Shown: piece after piece, positions 6,542-14,180 of the stretch
Numbering within the stretch: the stretch's first letter is position 1
Layout of the letters: each line of letters opens with the position of its first letter
Source: Schaedlerella sp.
GTDB lineage: Bacteria; Bacillota; Clostridia; Lachnospirales; Lachnospiraceae
DNA length: 19,111 bases
Reading direction: 5' to 3'
Assembly (NCBI GenBank): GCA_020024595.1
Contig: JAHHTO010000031.1
Location: 1-19,111 of the forward strand
Notes under the pieces: model-generated
Seen by the model: the letters and a program-made list of their open reading frames with translations, nothing else
Databases searched by the model: none
Told to the model about the DNA's origin: nothing
Made by a program: the position numbers and the translations under genes

Positions 6542-7900
6542 TTATAATACATATAATCCCATAGCATTCAGTACAGAACTGATTAGAATAGCTACAAGGA
6601 TAATCGGTGCAATCCATTTGACGAAAACGGTGAAAAGCGCTTTGGCTTTAAAGGTACTCCCTTCTGCTTCTGCCTCTTCGATAATCGTCTTCGGTTTGAT
6701 GATAAATCCGACGAAAAAGCAGGTCAGCAGAGCGACAATCGGCATCAAGATGCTGTTACTGATGAAGTCATATGCATCTAGGATGGACATTCCCAGTGGC
6801 TTGATGAAATCCCAGACTCCAAATCCGAGAGAAGAGGGGATACCCATCAGCAGAACATATAGAAATACAAGGATACTGGTTGTTTTTCTGGACCAGTGAA
6901 AACGATCCATCAAGATGGAAACAATGGTTTCCATCAATGAAATAGAAGATGTCACAGCTGCTACAAATACCAGGATAAAAAATACAGTTCCAAGTAATCC
7001 GCCAAAAGGCATACTATCAAATACTTTTGGTAATGTGATAAACATCAGTCCCGGACCTGCATTCAATTTAGAGGTATCACCACCAGAAAATGCAAATACA
7101 GCAGGAACAATCATGAGACCTGCAAAGAAAGCGATTGCAGTGTCAAAAATTTCAATTTGGCGGACAGAGTGTTCCAGGTTAGTAGTTCTTTTCATGTAAG
7201 AACCATATGTGATCATAATTCCCATTGCCAGCGACATGGAGTAGAAGAGCTGTCCCATGGCTGCCAACAGAGTTTTTAAAGAGAAATCTGCCATATGTGG
7301 CATGATATAGTATTTTACACCATCCCAGGCACCATCAATTGTTAAAACATAGATCGAAATACCGATTGTCAGTACAACAAGAACCGGCATCACAAATTTG
7401 CTGACTATTTCAATCCCCTTTTCTACACCGAGAATCACGACAACAGCGGTAATGATAACAAATAAAGCAAACCAGAAAATTGGTTCTGCTGTGCTGGAAA
7501 TAAAGCTTGGAAAGTAACTGTCTTCTGCAGCAGCAGAAGCGTTTCCAGATAAGAATACAGTAAAGTATTTGATCACCCATCCGCCGATAACAGAGTAGTA
7601 TGGCAGAATAAGAATTGGAACAAGGGATGCAAGAACACCGATGAATCCAAATTTTTTGTTTAATGCAGGAAAGGCTCCAATGGCACTAAGTCTTGTTTTA
7701 CGACCGAGAGCAATTTCCGCAACCATCAAAGTAAATCCGAAGGTGACTGCAAGAATCAAGTAGCAGAGTAGGAAGGTTCCACCGCCGTATTGTGCTACAA
7801 GATAAGGAAAACGCCAGATATTTCCTAGACCGACAGCAGAACCTGCTGCTGCCAGAATAAAGCCGATTTTGCTTGTAAAGTTACTTCTATTATTTGTCAT
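6542..7900 (-). CDS. Sodium-dependent transporter, NSS (SNF/LeuT) family, copy 1
   Basis: A 452-residue member of the neurotransmitter:sodium symporter family, which couples uptake of amino acids or related amines to sodium entry. Helix 1 carries the signature GLGNIWRFPY (24-33), including the arginine that forms the outer gate in LeuT. The matching aspartate is in the LDAYDFIS stretch of the helix 10 region. About 11 to 12 hydrophobic helices are visible, as usual for bacterial NSS proteins. A GGAGG site lies about 9 bases before the ATG. It follows a second NSS gene by 37 bases and is probably co-transcribed with it. The substrate is not predictable from this alone. Confidence 0.93.
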   Translation of the reverse strand: MTNNRSNFTSKIGFILAAAGSAVGLGNIWRFPYLVAQYGGGTFLLCYLILAVTFGFTLMVAEIALGRKTRLSAIGAFPALNKKFGFIGVLASLVPILILPYYSVIGGWVIKYFTVFLSGNASAAAEDSYFPSFISSTAEPIFWFALFVIITAVVVILGVEKGIEIVSKFVMPVLVVLTIGISIYVLTIDGAWDGVKYYIMPHMADFSLKTLLAAMGQLFYSMSLAMGIMITYGSYMKRTTNLEHSVRQIEIFDTAIAFFAGLMIVPAVFAFSGGDTSKLNAGPGLMFITLPKVFDSMPFGGLLGTVFFILVFVAAVTSSISLMETIVSILMDRFHWSRKTTSILVFLYVLLMGIPSSLGFGVWDFIKPLGMSILDAYDFISNSILMPIVALLTCFFVGFIIKPKTIIEEAEAEGSTFKAKALFTVFVKWIAPIILVAILISSVLNAMGLYVL

Positions 7901-7937
7901 ATGTAAAATCCTCCATTTTCATATTTTTAAAATAGTA

Positions 7938-9269
7938 TTATCCAATTCCGCCGAAGAAGATCCCTAAAATATAAACAAGAACTGCCACTCCGCAGAATAT
8001 ATATTTTGTCATTGGTTCGAGCCATTTCCCGATTGGCTTTCTGCATCCTTCTTGAATGGCATTTCGGGCAAATCCTTTTTTACAAACCCAGAACATGGTA
8101 ATTCCGGCAAGTAAAGCCCCCAGGGGGATGATATAGATGGAGATGGTGTCCATCCATGGACTAAGTAGATCACCCTCTACAAAAATTCCGATTCCAGCAG
8201 TGATGCTTCCAACAATTGCCAGTGACAGGCTTCGGGAAACCCCAAATCGTGTCTGAAGCGCTTCTACCGGACTTTCCAGCAAATTCATCAGAGAAGTGAC
8301 ACCTGCGAAAAGTACGGCGAGGAAGAAGATAATTGCAAAAATCCTTCCAAATGGAAGGCTCTGAATTACATTCGGAATGGTAATGAATAACAGTCCGGGA
8401 CCAGAATTTGGTTCCATTTGATAGGCGAAGACCGCAGGGATGATGACAATTCCTGCAAGTATAGCGGCAAGTGTATCAAAAAGGGAAACAATGCCAGCAC
8501 TATGCATGATATTTACATCTTTTTTTAAATAACTTCCATAGACAACAGTTCCGCTTCCTGCCAAAGAAAGAGAGAAAAAGGCCTGTCCCATGGCGTAGAC
8601 CCAAGTTTTGGGATGTTGCATGGCACTCCAGTCAGGACGGAAAAGATAGTGATATCCTTTCGAGGCACCGGGCAGTGTTGCGACTTGAATCGCAAGAAAG
8701 AGAAACAGTACGAAAAATGTGGGCATAAGGACCTTGTTGATTTTTTCAATCCCGGCGGAAATTCCGAGAGACATGCAGAGTAGTACAAGTATCAGTCCGA
8801 TGAGATGCCATGGAATGCTTCCAAAATTCTGTGCCAGTGCTCCAAACTGAGCGCCGGAATCTGAAACAGTGATAATGTCTCCTGTCACAGAAATCCACAG
8901 ATACCGGATAATCCAACCGACAACTACACTATAGCCGATCGCGATTCCAAGAGAGCCAATCACTGGGATCAGACCAATCAATTCTCCAAGTCTTTTTTGC
9001 TTCCGCTGCTCAAATGCTTTGGTAAATGCTCCAAGAGGACCGCTTTGCATGGCGCGTCCGAATGCCATCTCTCCGATTACTCCGGTGAAGCCAATCAGTA
9101 TCACAAACAGAATGTAAGGAATCAAAAATGCGGAGCCGCCGAACTCTCCGATGCGGTAAGGAAACAACCAGATATTTGCCATGCCGACAGAACTTCCGAT
9201 GCAGGCAATGATAAATCCCCACTTATTTTTGAATTTGTCATTTGTCTGTGTTTGATGCATTTTGTTCAT
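7938..9269 (-). CDS. Sodium-dependent transporter, NSS (SNF/LeuT) family, copy 2
   Basis: A 443-residue second NSS symporter, first in the two-gene unit. Helix 1 reads GMANIWLFPY (29-38), so leucine replaces the gate arginine seen in copy 1, although the helix 10 aspartate appears kept (SPWMDTIS). The N-terminus has about 14 extra polar residues before the first helix. ATG 9269 follows AAAGGA by 9 bases; a second ATG three codons in is possible. The two copies are clearly different in sequence, so this is not a recent duplication, and they may have different substrates or work together. An extended -10 promoter (9335-9340 on the minus strand) precedes it. Confidence 0.92.
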   Translation of the reverse strand: MNKMHQTQTNDKFKNKWGFIIACIGSSVGMANIWLFPYRIGEFGGSAFLIPYILFVILIGFTGVIGEMAFGRAMQSGPLGAFTKAFEQRKQKRLGELIGLIPVIGSLGIAIGYSVVVGWIIRYLWISVTGDIITVSDSGAQFGALAQNFGSIPWHLIGLILVLLCMSLGISAGIEKINKVLMPTFFVLFLFLAIQVATLPGASKGYHYLFRPDWSAMQHPKTWVYAMGQAFFSLSLAGSGTVVYGSYLKKDVNIMHSAGIVSLFDTLAAILAGIVIIPAVFAYQMEPNSGPGLLFITIPNVIQSLPFGRIFAIIFFLAVLFAGVTSLMNLLESPVEALQTRFGVSRSLSLAIVGSITAGIGIFVEGDLLSPWMDTISIYIIPLGALLAGITMFWVCKKGFARNAIQEGCRKPIGKWLEPMTKYIFCGVAVLVYILGIFFGGIG

Positions 9270-9334
9270 AAAGACAAATCCTTTCTTATGTTGTTGTGGT
9301 GTGCAATAAATTTTGAGTTATACGTTTGCGCAAC

Positions 9335-9343
9335 ATTATATCA
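9335..9343 (-). promoter_or_regulatory. Extended -10 promoter of the NSS gene pair
   Basis: Read on the minus strand, TGA-TATAAT (9343 to 9335) gives a TG-extended perfect -10 about 65 bases before the start codon. No good -35 is seen; the region upstream is very AT-rich. A TTGCGCAA palindrome (9326-9333) lies just downstream, near the start of transcription, and could be an operator. Confidence 0.5.
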
Positions 9344-9431
9344 TATTATTATTTATAAATATAGCATTATTTTTGATTGTCCATAAGATTCAACAATATT
9401 TTGGTAGATAGTAGAAAATAGAAAAGAAAAT

Positions 9432-9472
9432 GATACTGCAGTATACGAATGTTATAACATGAGTGTTAGAAC
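9432..9472. repeat. Palindrome and GTTAkAAC repeats upstream of the NSS genes
   Basis: ATACTGCAGTAT (9433-9444) is a 12-bp perfect palindrome. GTTATAAC (9451-9458) and GTTAGAAC (9465-9472) are a near-identical pair 14 bases apart. They lie in the 270-base gap between the symporter genes and the redox operon terminator, about 90 to 135 bases upstream of the NSS -10. They could be regulator sites; nothing else is visible in this gap. Confidence 0.25.
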
Positions 9473-9488
9473 TGTTTGAATACAGAAT

Positions 9489-9538
9489 AAAAAACCTGGC
9501 CTTTTCGTTCGATCAATGAATTTAAGACCAGGTTTTTA
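9489..9538 (-). terminator. Terminator of the four-gene redox operon
   Basis: AAAAACCTGG (9490-9499) pairs with CCAGGTTTTT (9528-9537), extended by CTT/AAG beyond one C-A mismatch. It starts 4 bases after the stop codon of the last operon gene. On the minus strand the stem is followed by a run of six T, so it works in that direction; the plus strand also has a five-T run. Confidence 0.88.
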
Positions 9539-9541
9539 TTA

Positions 9542-10471
9542 TTAGATTAAATTATTGGCTTTCATGTTTTTCTTGTATGAAGTAAGATTTGTATACAGCT
9601 CTTTTGTATATGGATTTTTCTTCGTCTTTTTTATCTGTAAGATCATGTAGATAAATACAGCAAGATTCACAACAAATGCAGCGATACTCAATGTACCCCA
9701 TGCGGCAGGATTGTAAGTTGCAGTAATAGAAAACGCCGGAAGAGAAGCATAATCAACTACCAGAGAGAACAATGCAAAAATGGCAAGTGTTTGTGCCCTG
9801 TGCTGAAGCCACACGCCACGTTTTAAGAACGCTTCTGCAACAGTACAAGATACAAGAAGTGCGATTCCCGAGTACATAGCACGAGTTGAAATACAGTTGT
9901 AGCAGTAAGCTGCATTCCATATATCATATGCGACAATCCAGAACCATACTTGATCCGGCCATACCATATCTTTGGAAGGCGTTTTTGCAACACGGATGCC
10001 AACCCATCCAGTCATTGTAAGAAGTAGTAGTACACCAGCTGCGGCATTGAAAAGATTCCAGTATCCGCCAAGAAGTGTAAGACCAGCTTCATCTACAGTA
10101 AGCGCTTTGTAGTTCATGAAAACTTCCACATCACGATAAACTGCTTCCAGAATATTGATACCAAGGATTGCAACCGGAAAATAAGCAGCAAATTTTGTGT
10201 GTTCTACTTTGGTATAACGAATCAGCATAAATCCTAATACACCAAGGAGTGCGGAAACAGCTTTTACTGTTCCGAACCATGTCTTGGAAGAAGGACTTCC
10301 GACAATACCCAAAGCAATCAGCGTGAACATCACAGCAGGTATCAGAATATACATAATGATAGAAAGAATTTTGCTCTTACGGCTGACCTCATTTAGTAAT
10401 ACAAGAACAGCGACTAAAATAATAAACCCTAAAATAGTTGTAAAATTATAACCTGAAAAAAAGAATCCCAT
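9542..10471 (-). CDS. Polytopic membrane protein, DUF5692-like (operon membrane protein 2)
   Basis: A 309-residue integral membrane protein with about 8 hydrophobic segments and a basic C-terminal tail. I believe it belongs to the uncharacterised DUF5692 family, from memory of the family's sequence style; no search was possible. Notable polar residues inside hydrophobic stretches are the NILEAVYRD motif (106-114), the acidic VDEAG loop, and YDIWN-x5-N (182-192) with clustered Cys and Tyr (AAYCYNCIS). The same two motifs occur in the other membrane protein of this operon (13236-14090). It is the last operon gene, 32 bases after the reductase, with AAAGGAG before its ATG. The function is unknown. 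A role in holding or admitting a hydrophobic substrate for the neighbouring oxidoreductases is inference. Confidence 0.8.
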   Translation of the reverse strand: MGFFFSGYNFTTILGFIILVAVLVLLNEVSRKSKILSIIMYILIPAVMFTLIALGIVGSPSSKTWFGTVKAVSALLGVLGFMLIRYTKVEHTKFAAYFPVAILGINILEAVYRDVEVFMNYKALTVDEAGLTLLGGYWNLFNAAAGVLLLLTMTGWVGIRVAKTPSKDMVWPDQVWFWIVAYDIWNAAYCYNCISTRAMYSGIALLVSCTVAEAFLKRGVWLQHRAQTLAIFALFSLVVDYASLPAFSITATYNPAAWGTLSIAAFVVNLAVFIYMILQIKKTKKNPYTKELYTNLTSYKKNMKANNLI

Positions 10472-10503
10472 AAAATCTCTCCTTTAGTAAACTGCTCACT
10501 TTG

Positions 10504-11673
10504 CTATAGTAAAATAGATATGTCTGAAATTGGGTAAGATTTGCAGGAGTGTATGTATCCATATTTTTCATCTGCTTTTCGAAGCATCATGCCCTTTGAT
10601 AAAAATACGTTTCCTGATACAAGTTGCACGCGACAAAGACTACATTCTCCGCTTCGACAGCAAACATTTATCCGAATGCCTGCACGTTCTAAAGCTGTTA
10701 GAATCGGTTCGTTTGCATGGCCTTCAATTACTTCTTCGTTATTGACAGTAATTTTAAATACTTCAGAACCAGTAAGAACAGTAGGCCACCCGGCTTCTCT
10801 GGTAATATCTTTTGCAGCCCCAAACATTTCTCGACGAATGTTTTTCTGTGCAAATCCGAGTTCGTGTAACTGGTCAACACAAAACTGGTTCATAATCTCA
10901 GGACCACAGATATAAGCTGTACGCTCTATGTAATCAGGGCAAAGTTTTTTGATCAGTTCTGCTGTAATAAAACCATGCTCTCCATCCCAGATTGCATCTT
11001 CGTCAGATACAATAAGGTAGTATTTAAAGTTTGGAAATGTTTCATTCATTGCAGTTAGCTGATCGTGGAAAAGCGCAGCTTCTGCGTTTCGACATCCGTA
11101 AAGAAGAATCATTTCGCGGTCAAGTCCGGCTTCTAATACTTCACGTATCATACTCATAAATGGTGTGATACCACTTCCGCCCCCAAGCATCAGCATTTTT
11201 TTACTGTGGAATACAGGGTGATAGTGGAAAACTCCGGCAGGTCTTGAAGCTGTAAATTCATCACCGACCTTTACATGATCTAGCATATAATCGGAAACAA
11301 AACCATTGGCAGTGCGGGCGACGGTAATCTCATAGTAAGCTCTTTGTTTTGGTGAAGAACTGATGCTATAGGGACGACTTGTACGTACGCCGTCAATTTC
11401 TGTGAAAATATTTAAATATTGTCCTGCTTCAAATGGAGGAAGATATCCATTTTTGGAAGAAAGACGGAAAATTTTAGCGTTTTTTCCTGTGTCATAAACC
11501 GTACTTACCACAAGATGAAGTTCCTTTGGGTGAAGACCTTTCAGTCTTACAGTTGCAGGATCTTCATGAGGGATTTTATCTTCAGAAACAGTGCGAAGTA
11601 CATTGATTTCCTGTAAAATTTCTTCTCCGTGTACTAAGGTACCAAGAAGTGTCTCTTTGATTGTCTTTGCCAT
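10504..11673 (-). CDS. FNR-type flavin reductase with C-terminal [2Fe-2S] ferredoxin domain
   Basis: A 389-residue electron-transfer protein. After a leader of about 55 residues of unknown role comes an FAD-binding barrel with RPYSISSSP (100-108). An NAD(P)-binding domain with GGGSGITP (164-171) and a CGPE-type segment near its end (YICGPEIM) follows. Last is a plant-type ferredoxin domain with Cys339, Cys344, Cys347 (C-x4-C-x2-C) and Cys377. The FAD-NAD-ferredoxin order is that of phthalate dioxygenase reductase and Hcr-type proteins, which pass electrons from NAD(P)H to a partner enzyme. I start it at ATG 11673 because an AAGGAGG site lies five to six bases upstream. An upstream in-frame start at 11694 would overlap the previous gene and lacks a ribosome site. 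Only one base separates it from the stop of the FAD oxidoreductase gene, its likely electron acceptor. Confidence 0.92.
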   Translation of the reverse strand: MAKTIKETLLGTLVHGEEILQEINVLRTVSEDKIPHEDPATVRLKGLHPKELHLVVSTVYDTGKNAKIFRLSSKNGYLPPFEAGQYLNIFTEIDGVRTSRPYSISSSPKQRAYYEITVARTANGFVSDYMLDHVKVGDEFTASRPAGVFHYHPVFHSKKMLMLGGGSGITPFMSMIREVLEAGLDREMILLYGCRNAEAALFHDQLTAMNETFPNFKYYLIVSDEDAIWDGEHGFITAELIKKLCPDYIERTAYICGPEIMNQFCVDQLHELGFAQKNIRREMFGAAKDITREAGWPTVLTGSEVFKITVNNEEVIEGHANEPILTALERAGIRINVCCRSGECSLCRVQLVSGNVFLSKGMMLRKADEKYGYIHSCKSYPISDISILL

Positions 11674-11674
11674 T

Positions 11675-13207
11675 TTAAACCTCCTTCGCAACACGAATTG
11701 CTACTTTGTCTGCATATGTGTAATTTGGTCCGAATCCACAGGCATTTACCCAGCCACTGGCAAATTCTAACCCCTCAAGTTTACTTTCTGTAGGGAAGAA
11801 GAAAACAGACTGTCTTAAATCCTGCTCATATCCATAGATGGCACCACCTGGATGTCCTAAGTAACGCATGTGTGTAAGTGGAGTGGCAATTTCCATTTCT
11901 TCAATATGAGAAGTAAATCCGGGGTACATTTTTTCCAAGCGGGCGACGATACGTCTTCCTGCTTCATATTTCATTTCATAATACTTCTCAGGAGAAAGTT
12001 TTTCCCATTCTTCTGCATATTTTAATGTTCCGGCTGTGATCACAGAAGTCCCTTCTGGGGAGACTTCTCTGTCGTCTACCGTATAACATGTGGCAATTAA
12101 CGGGTCGTTTTCCGGAAGTAGTTTATAAGCATCCATGAAATCTTTATTTGCATCAAGGCTTTCATAATTTAAGGTAAAGGATGTTGTAAATCCAATCTCC
12201 TCAGGAGTACAGTCAAGTCCTATAAAGCAAGTAAGTGCTGAGATACCTACTGTGTATGGTTTTAAATATTCTCTTGCTGAGTCAGGTATATCACAAGGAT
12301 CCATAAGACTTCCATAAGTGGCAAGCGGAGAAATATTTGAGATAATCTTTTTGCAGTGGAATTCTCTGCCTTTTTCATCAATAACTCCTATCGCTGTGTT
12401 GTTTTTAACAAGAATTTTTTTTACACCACAGTTAAGCTGTACGATACCGCCCATACGTTTTGCAGCCTCCATGATTGCCTGATTCATCACCATGGATGTT
12501 CCGCGAAGGTAGTATGGTTTGTCCTCCATGTAAATAAACGTACATTTTGCAAGAATTGACCATGGAAAACGATCTGGACGCATTCCCATGAAACACCAGT
12601 AAACACTTAAAGCGAGCTGAAGTTTTGGACATCCCGGGAAAAATTCGTCTAAAACTTCCTGAGAACTTTTCAGCCCATATTCTGCAAGTGTCGGGTACAT
12701 TTTGGGAAATCCTTTTTTCATGATGAATTTCTTAAATGAATTAGGCTCCCCTGTGTTTTCTTCACTTTTTGCAGAAAACTCATTTGCCTGCTGACAGAAA
12801 TCATACACGGTTTTAAAATAACGTTTGATATTTTCACTGTGCTCTGGAAATTCTTTGCATAGAAATTCAGTACATTTCTCTCTCCCTACCGGAATGCTAA
12901 GACCTGTTCCGTCCGGGAAATTTACACGATACAGTTCTTCAATTTGGATCCAGTCGATCTCATCTTCAATCCCATATCGTTTGAACTGTTTTCTGAGTGG
13001 ACCTGGTTTTTCAGGTGTCCCCATATGGCTCAGCTGGTGCAAAGCGACCTCAAATTCAAAACGGCCACGACGAAAACTTGTTCCACAGCCACCAGGGATG
13101 TTGTGCTTTTCAAAAAGAATAACCTTTTTTCCTTTTTCGGCTAGGGTGGCAGCTGCTGCGAGACCGCCGTTTCCTGCGCCAATTACGATTACATCATAAT
13201 TCTCCAT
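11675..13207 (-). CDS. FAD-dependent oxidoreductase, phytoene desaturase/retinol saturase-like
   Basis: A 510-residue flavoprotein of the CrtI/retinol-saturase superfamily. The N-terminal Rossmann motif is GAGNGG (10-15) with Glu33 and the typical PGG at 38-40. The C-terminal FAD-closing segment GWVNACGFGPNYTYADKV ends the protein. Relatives desaturate, saturate or isomerise carbon-carbon double bonds of hydrophobic molecules such as carotenoids and retinol. No phytoene synthase or other carotenoid gene is nearby, so carotenoid synthesis is not supported. In an anaerobe, with an NAD(P)H-[2Fe-2S] reductase translated directly downstream, reduction of an unsaturated lipid-like compound is the likelier direction; this is inference. 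AGGAGG precedes the ATG. Second gene of the operon, 28 bases after membrane protein 1. Confidence 0.88.
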   Translation of the reverse strand: MENYDVIVIGAGNGGLAAAATLAEKGKKVILFEKHNIPGGCGTSFRRGRFEFEVALHQLSHMGTPEKPGPLRKQFKRYGIEDEIDWIQIEELYRVNFPDGTGLSIPVGREKCTEFLCKEFPEHSENIKRYFKTVYDFCQQANEFSAKSEENTGEPNSFKKFIMKKGFPKMYPTLAEYGLKSSQEVLDEFFPGCPKLQLALSVYWCFMGMRPDRFPWSILAKCTFIYMEDKPYYLRGTSMVMNQAIMEAAKRMGGIVQLNCGVKKILVKNNTAIGVIDEKGREFHCKKIISNISPLATYGSLMDPCDIPDSAREYLKPYTVGISALTCFIGLDCTPEEIGFTTSFTLNYESLDANKDFMDAYKLLPENDPLIATCYTVDDREVSPEGTSVITAGTLKYAEEWEKLSPEKYYEMKYEAGRRIVARLEKMYPGFTSHIEEMEIATPLTHMRYLGHPGGAIYGYEQDLRQSVFFFPTESKLEGLEFASGWVNACGFGPNYTYADKVAIRVAKEV

Positions 13208-13235
13208 AAATAAAGCCTCCTAACAATGATTTTGA

Positions 13236-14090
13236 TTAAAGAAAGAATGGTGCAAACTCAAAATGGATTCCACCATTTGCAAAAGTAATAGCGAGAGCTG
13301 CCAAAATCAATCCTATATTGATGAGCATGGCAATAATCTGCACATTTTTCTTTTTTGTCCAGTTTACAAATGTACTGAAACGTTCACTTTTAAATTCACG
13401 TTCAAACCAGTCTTTTGCTCCAATCTGCATCCAACCGCCGATCGCAAGGGAATTTGCACGAAGTAAGAGCCACATTCCGATTCCGCCATAGACACCAAGA
13501 CCAAGTGTACAGATAGAACCCAAAATCGGTGCAAATAGAAATCCTACATGCATAAGAGCCACAGAGTCACTGAATTCATTGGTGACAAAAATCCAGTTCC
13601 AGATCGTGTATGCGATTACATAGAAGATCGTAACCATTGGGATGACACCTTTTGCAAGATAATAATCACCAAATGGAGCATCAAACTGCCATGCACCATG
13701 CAGTGCAATTACGCCGATCGCAACTGCAAATCCAGAGAGCGCATTGAAATATTTTTTGTAACGCAAAAGATCTGTAAATGTAGCTTCTAGGATATTGACG
13801 ATGAGCATTAGCATGATCACATCAACGTAAACTTGTGGGTTAAACAGTTTGAGCGCTGCAAAAATAATGATGATACGCATAGTTAAAAGTGTTGTAAGTT
13901 TTAGCTTCTCAAAGAACACTGGCTTGGCAAAAAGCAAAACCAAAATGGATGGGATAACGATCATCGGAATATTTCCCTGAAGTGGATAAAAACTACTGAA
14001 AAGAGCCATACCTGTAATTGCGGCTGTAAACATGATCCATTTGATTAAAATATCTGCTCGTCCGCTTTTTGCGGGGCTATCTTTTGTCAT
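13236..14090 (-). CDS. Polytopic membrane protein related to the 9542-10471 product (operon membrane protein 1)
   Basis: A 284-residue integral membrane protein with roughly 8 hydrophobic segments and a short polar N-terminus. It shares NILEATFTD (99-107) and YTIWN-x5-N-x2-S (161-174) with the last gene of the same operon, at similar relative positions. The two are therefore probably diverged members of one family (DUF5692-like, not confirmed). Charged residues cluster in a cytosolic-looking loop near 225-245 (KDWFEREFKSERF). It is the first operon gene, with AGGAGG before the ATG, and its start faces the TetR-type gene. No transport or enzyme motif is recognised. A membrane scaffold or substrate-handling role for the FAD and [2Fe-2S] proteins is inference from operon position. 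Confidence 0.75.
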   Translation of the reverse strand: MTKDSPAKSGRADILIKWIMFTAAITGMALFSSFYPLQGNIPMIVIPSILVLLFAKPVFFEKLKLTTLLTMRIIIIFAALKLFNPQVYVDVIMLMLIVNILEATFTDLLRYKKYFNALSGFAVAIGVIALHGAWQFDAPFGDYYLAKGVIPMVTIFYVIAYTIWNWIFVTNEFSDSVALMHVGFLFAPILGSICTLGLGVYGGIGMWLLLRANSLAIGGWMQIGAKDWFEREFKSERFSTFVNWTKKKNVQIIAMLINIGLILAALAITFANGGIHFEFAPFFL

Positions 14091-14121
14091 TTTAAAAACC
14101 CTCCTAAAATAATGATTACAC

Positions 14122-14150
14122 TATACATCTATCAAACCCTTTGGTATAAT
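14122..14150 (+). promoter_or_regulatory. Promoter and possible operator between tetR-type gene and redox operon
   Basis: TATAAT (14145-14150) is a perfect -10 for the regulator, with a weak TATACA at 17-base spacing (14122-14127). The same stretch holds an inverted repeat TATAC (14122-14126) / GTATA (14144-14148) with a 17-base gap. A TATAGT read on the minus strand (14126 to 14121) may be the -10 of the operon. A repressor bound here would cover both promoters, as is common for divergent TetR genes. Confidence 0.5.
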
Positions 14151-14180
14151 GATAAAAACGAAGCAAAAAGGAGTTACATA

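Noticed and set aside
8997..9386. Plus-strand 129-codon frame over the start of NSS copy 2
   Set aside because: Antisense to a well-supported gene, no ribosome site and no recognisable domain; it runs into the AT-rich promoter region.
11674..11694. Upstream ATG for the [2Fe-2S] reductase
   Set aside because: It would overlap the end of the FAD gene and encode its own ribosome site; ATG 11673 is better placed.
11675..13207. Carotenoid biosynthesis (crtI) assignment
   Set aside because: No phytoene synthase, prenyl transferase or other carotenoid gene is nearby, and the electron-donor reductase next to it argues for a reductive reaction. Only the superfamily is claimed.
14112..14180. Extended N-terminus of the TetR-type gene from ATG 14112
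   Set aside because: This stretch contains the TATAAT -10 and the ribosome site; the AAAAGGAG-preceded ATG at 14181 starts a standard TetR N-terminus.
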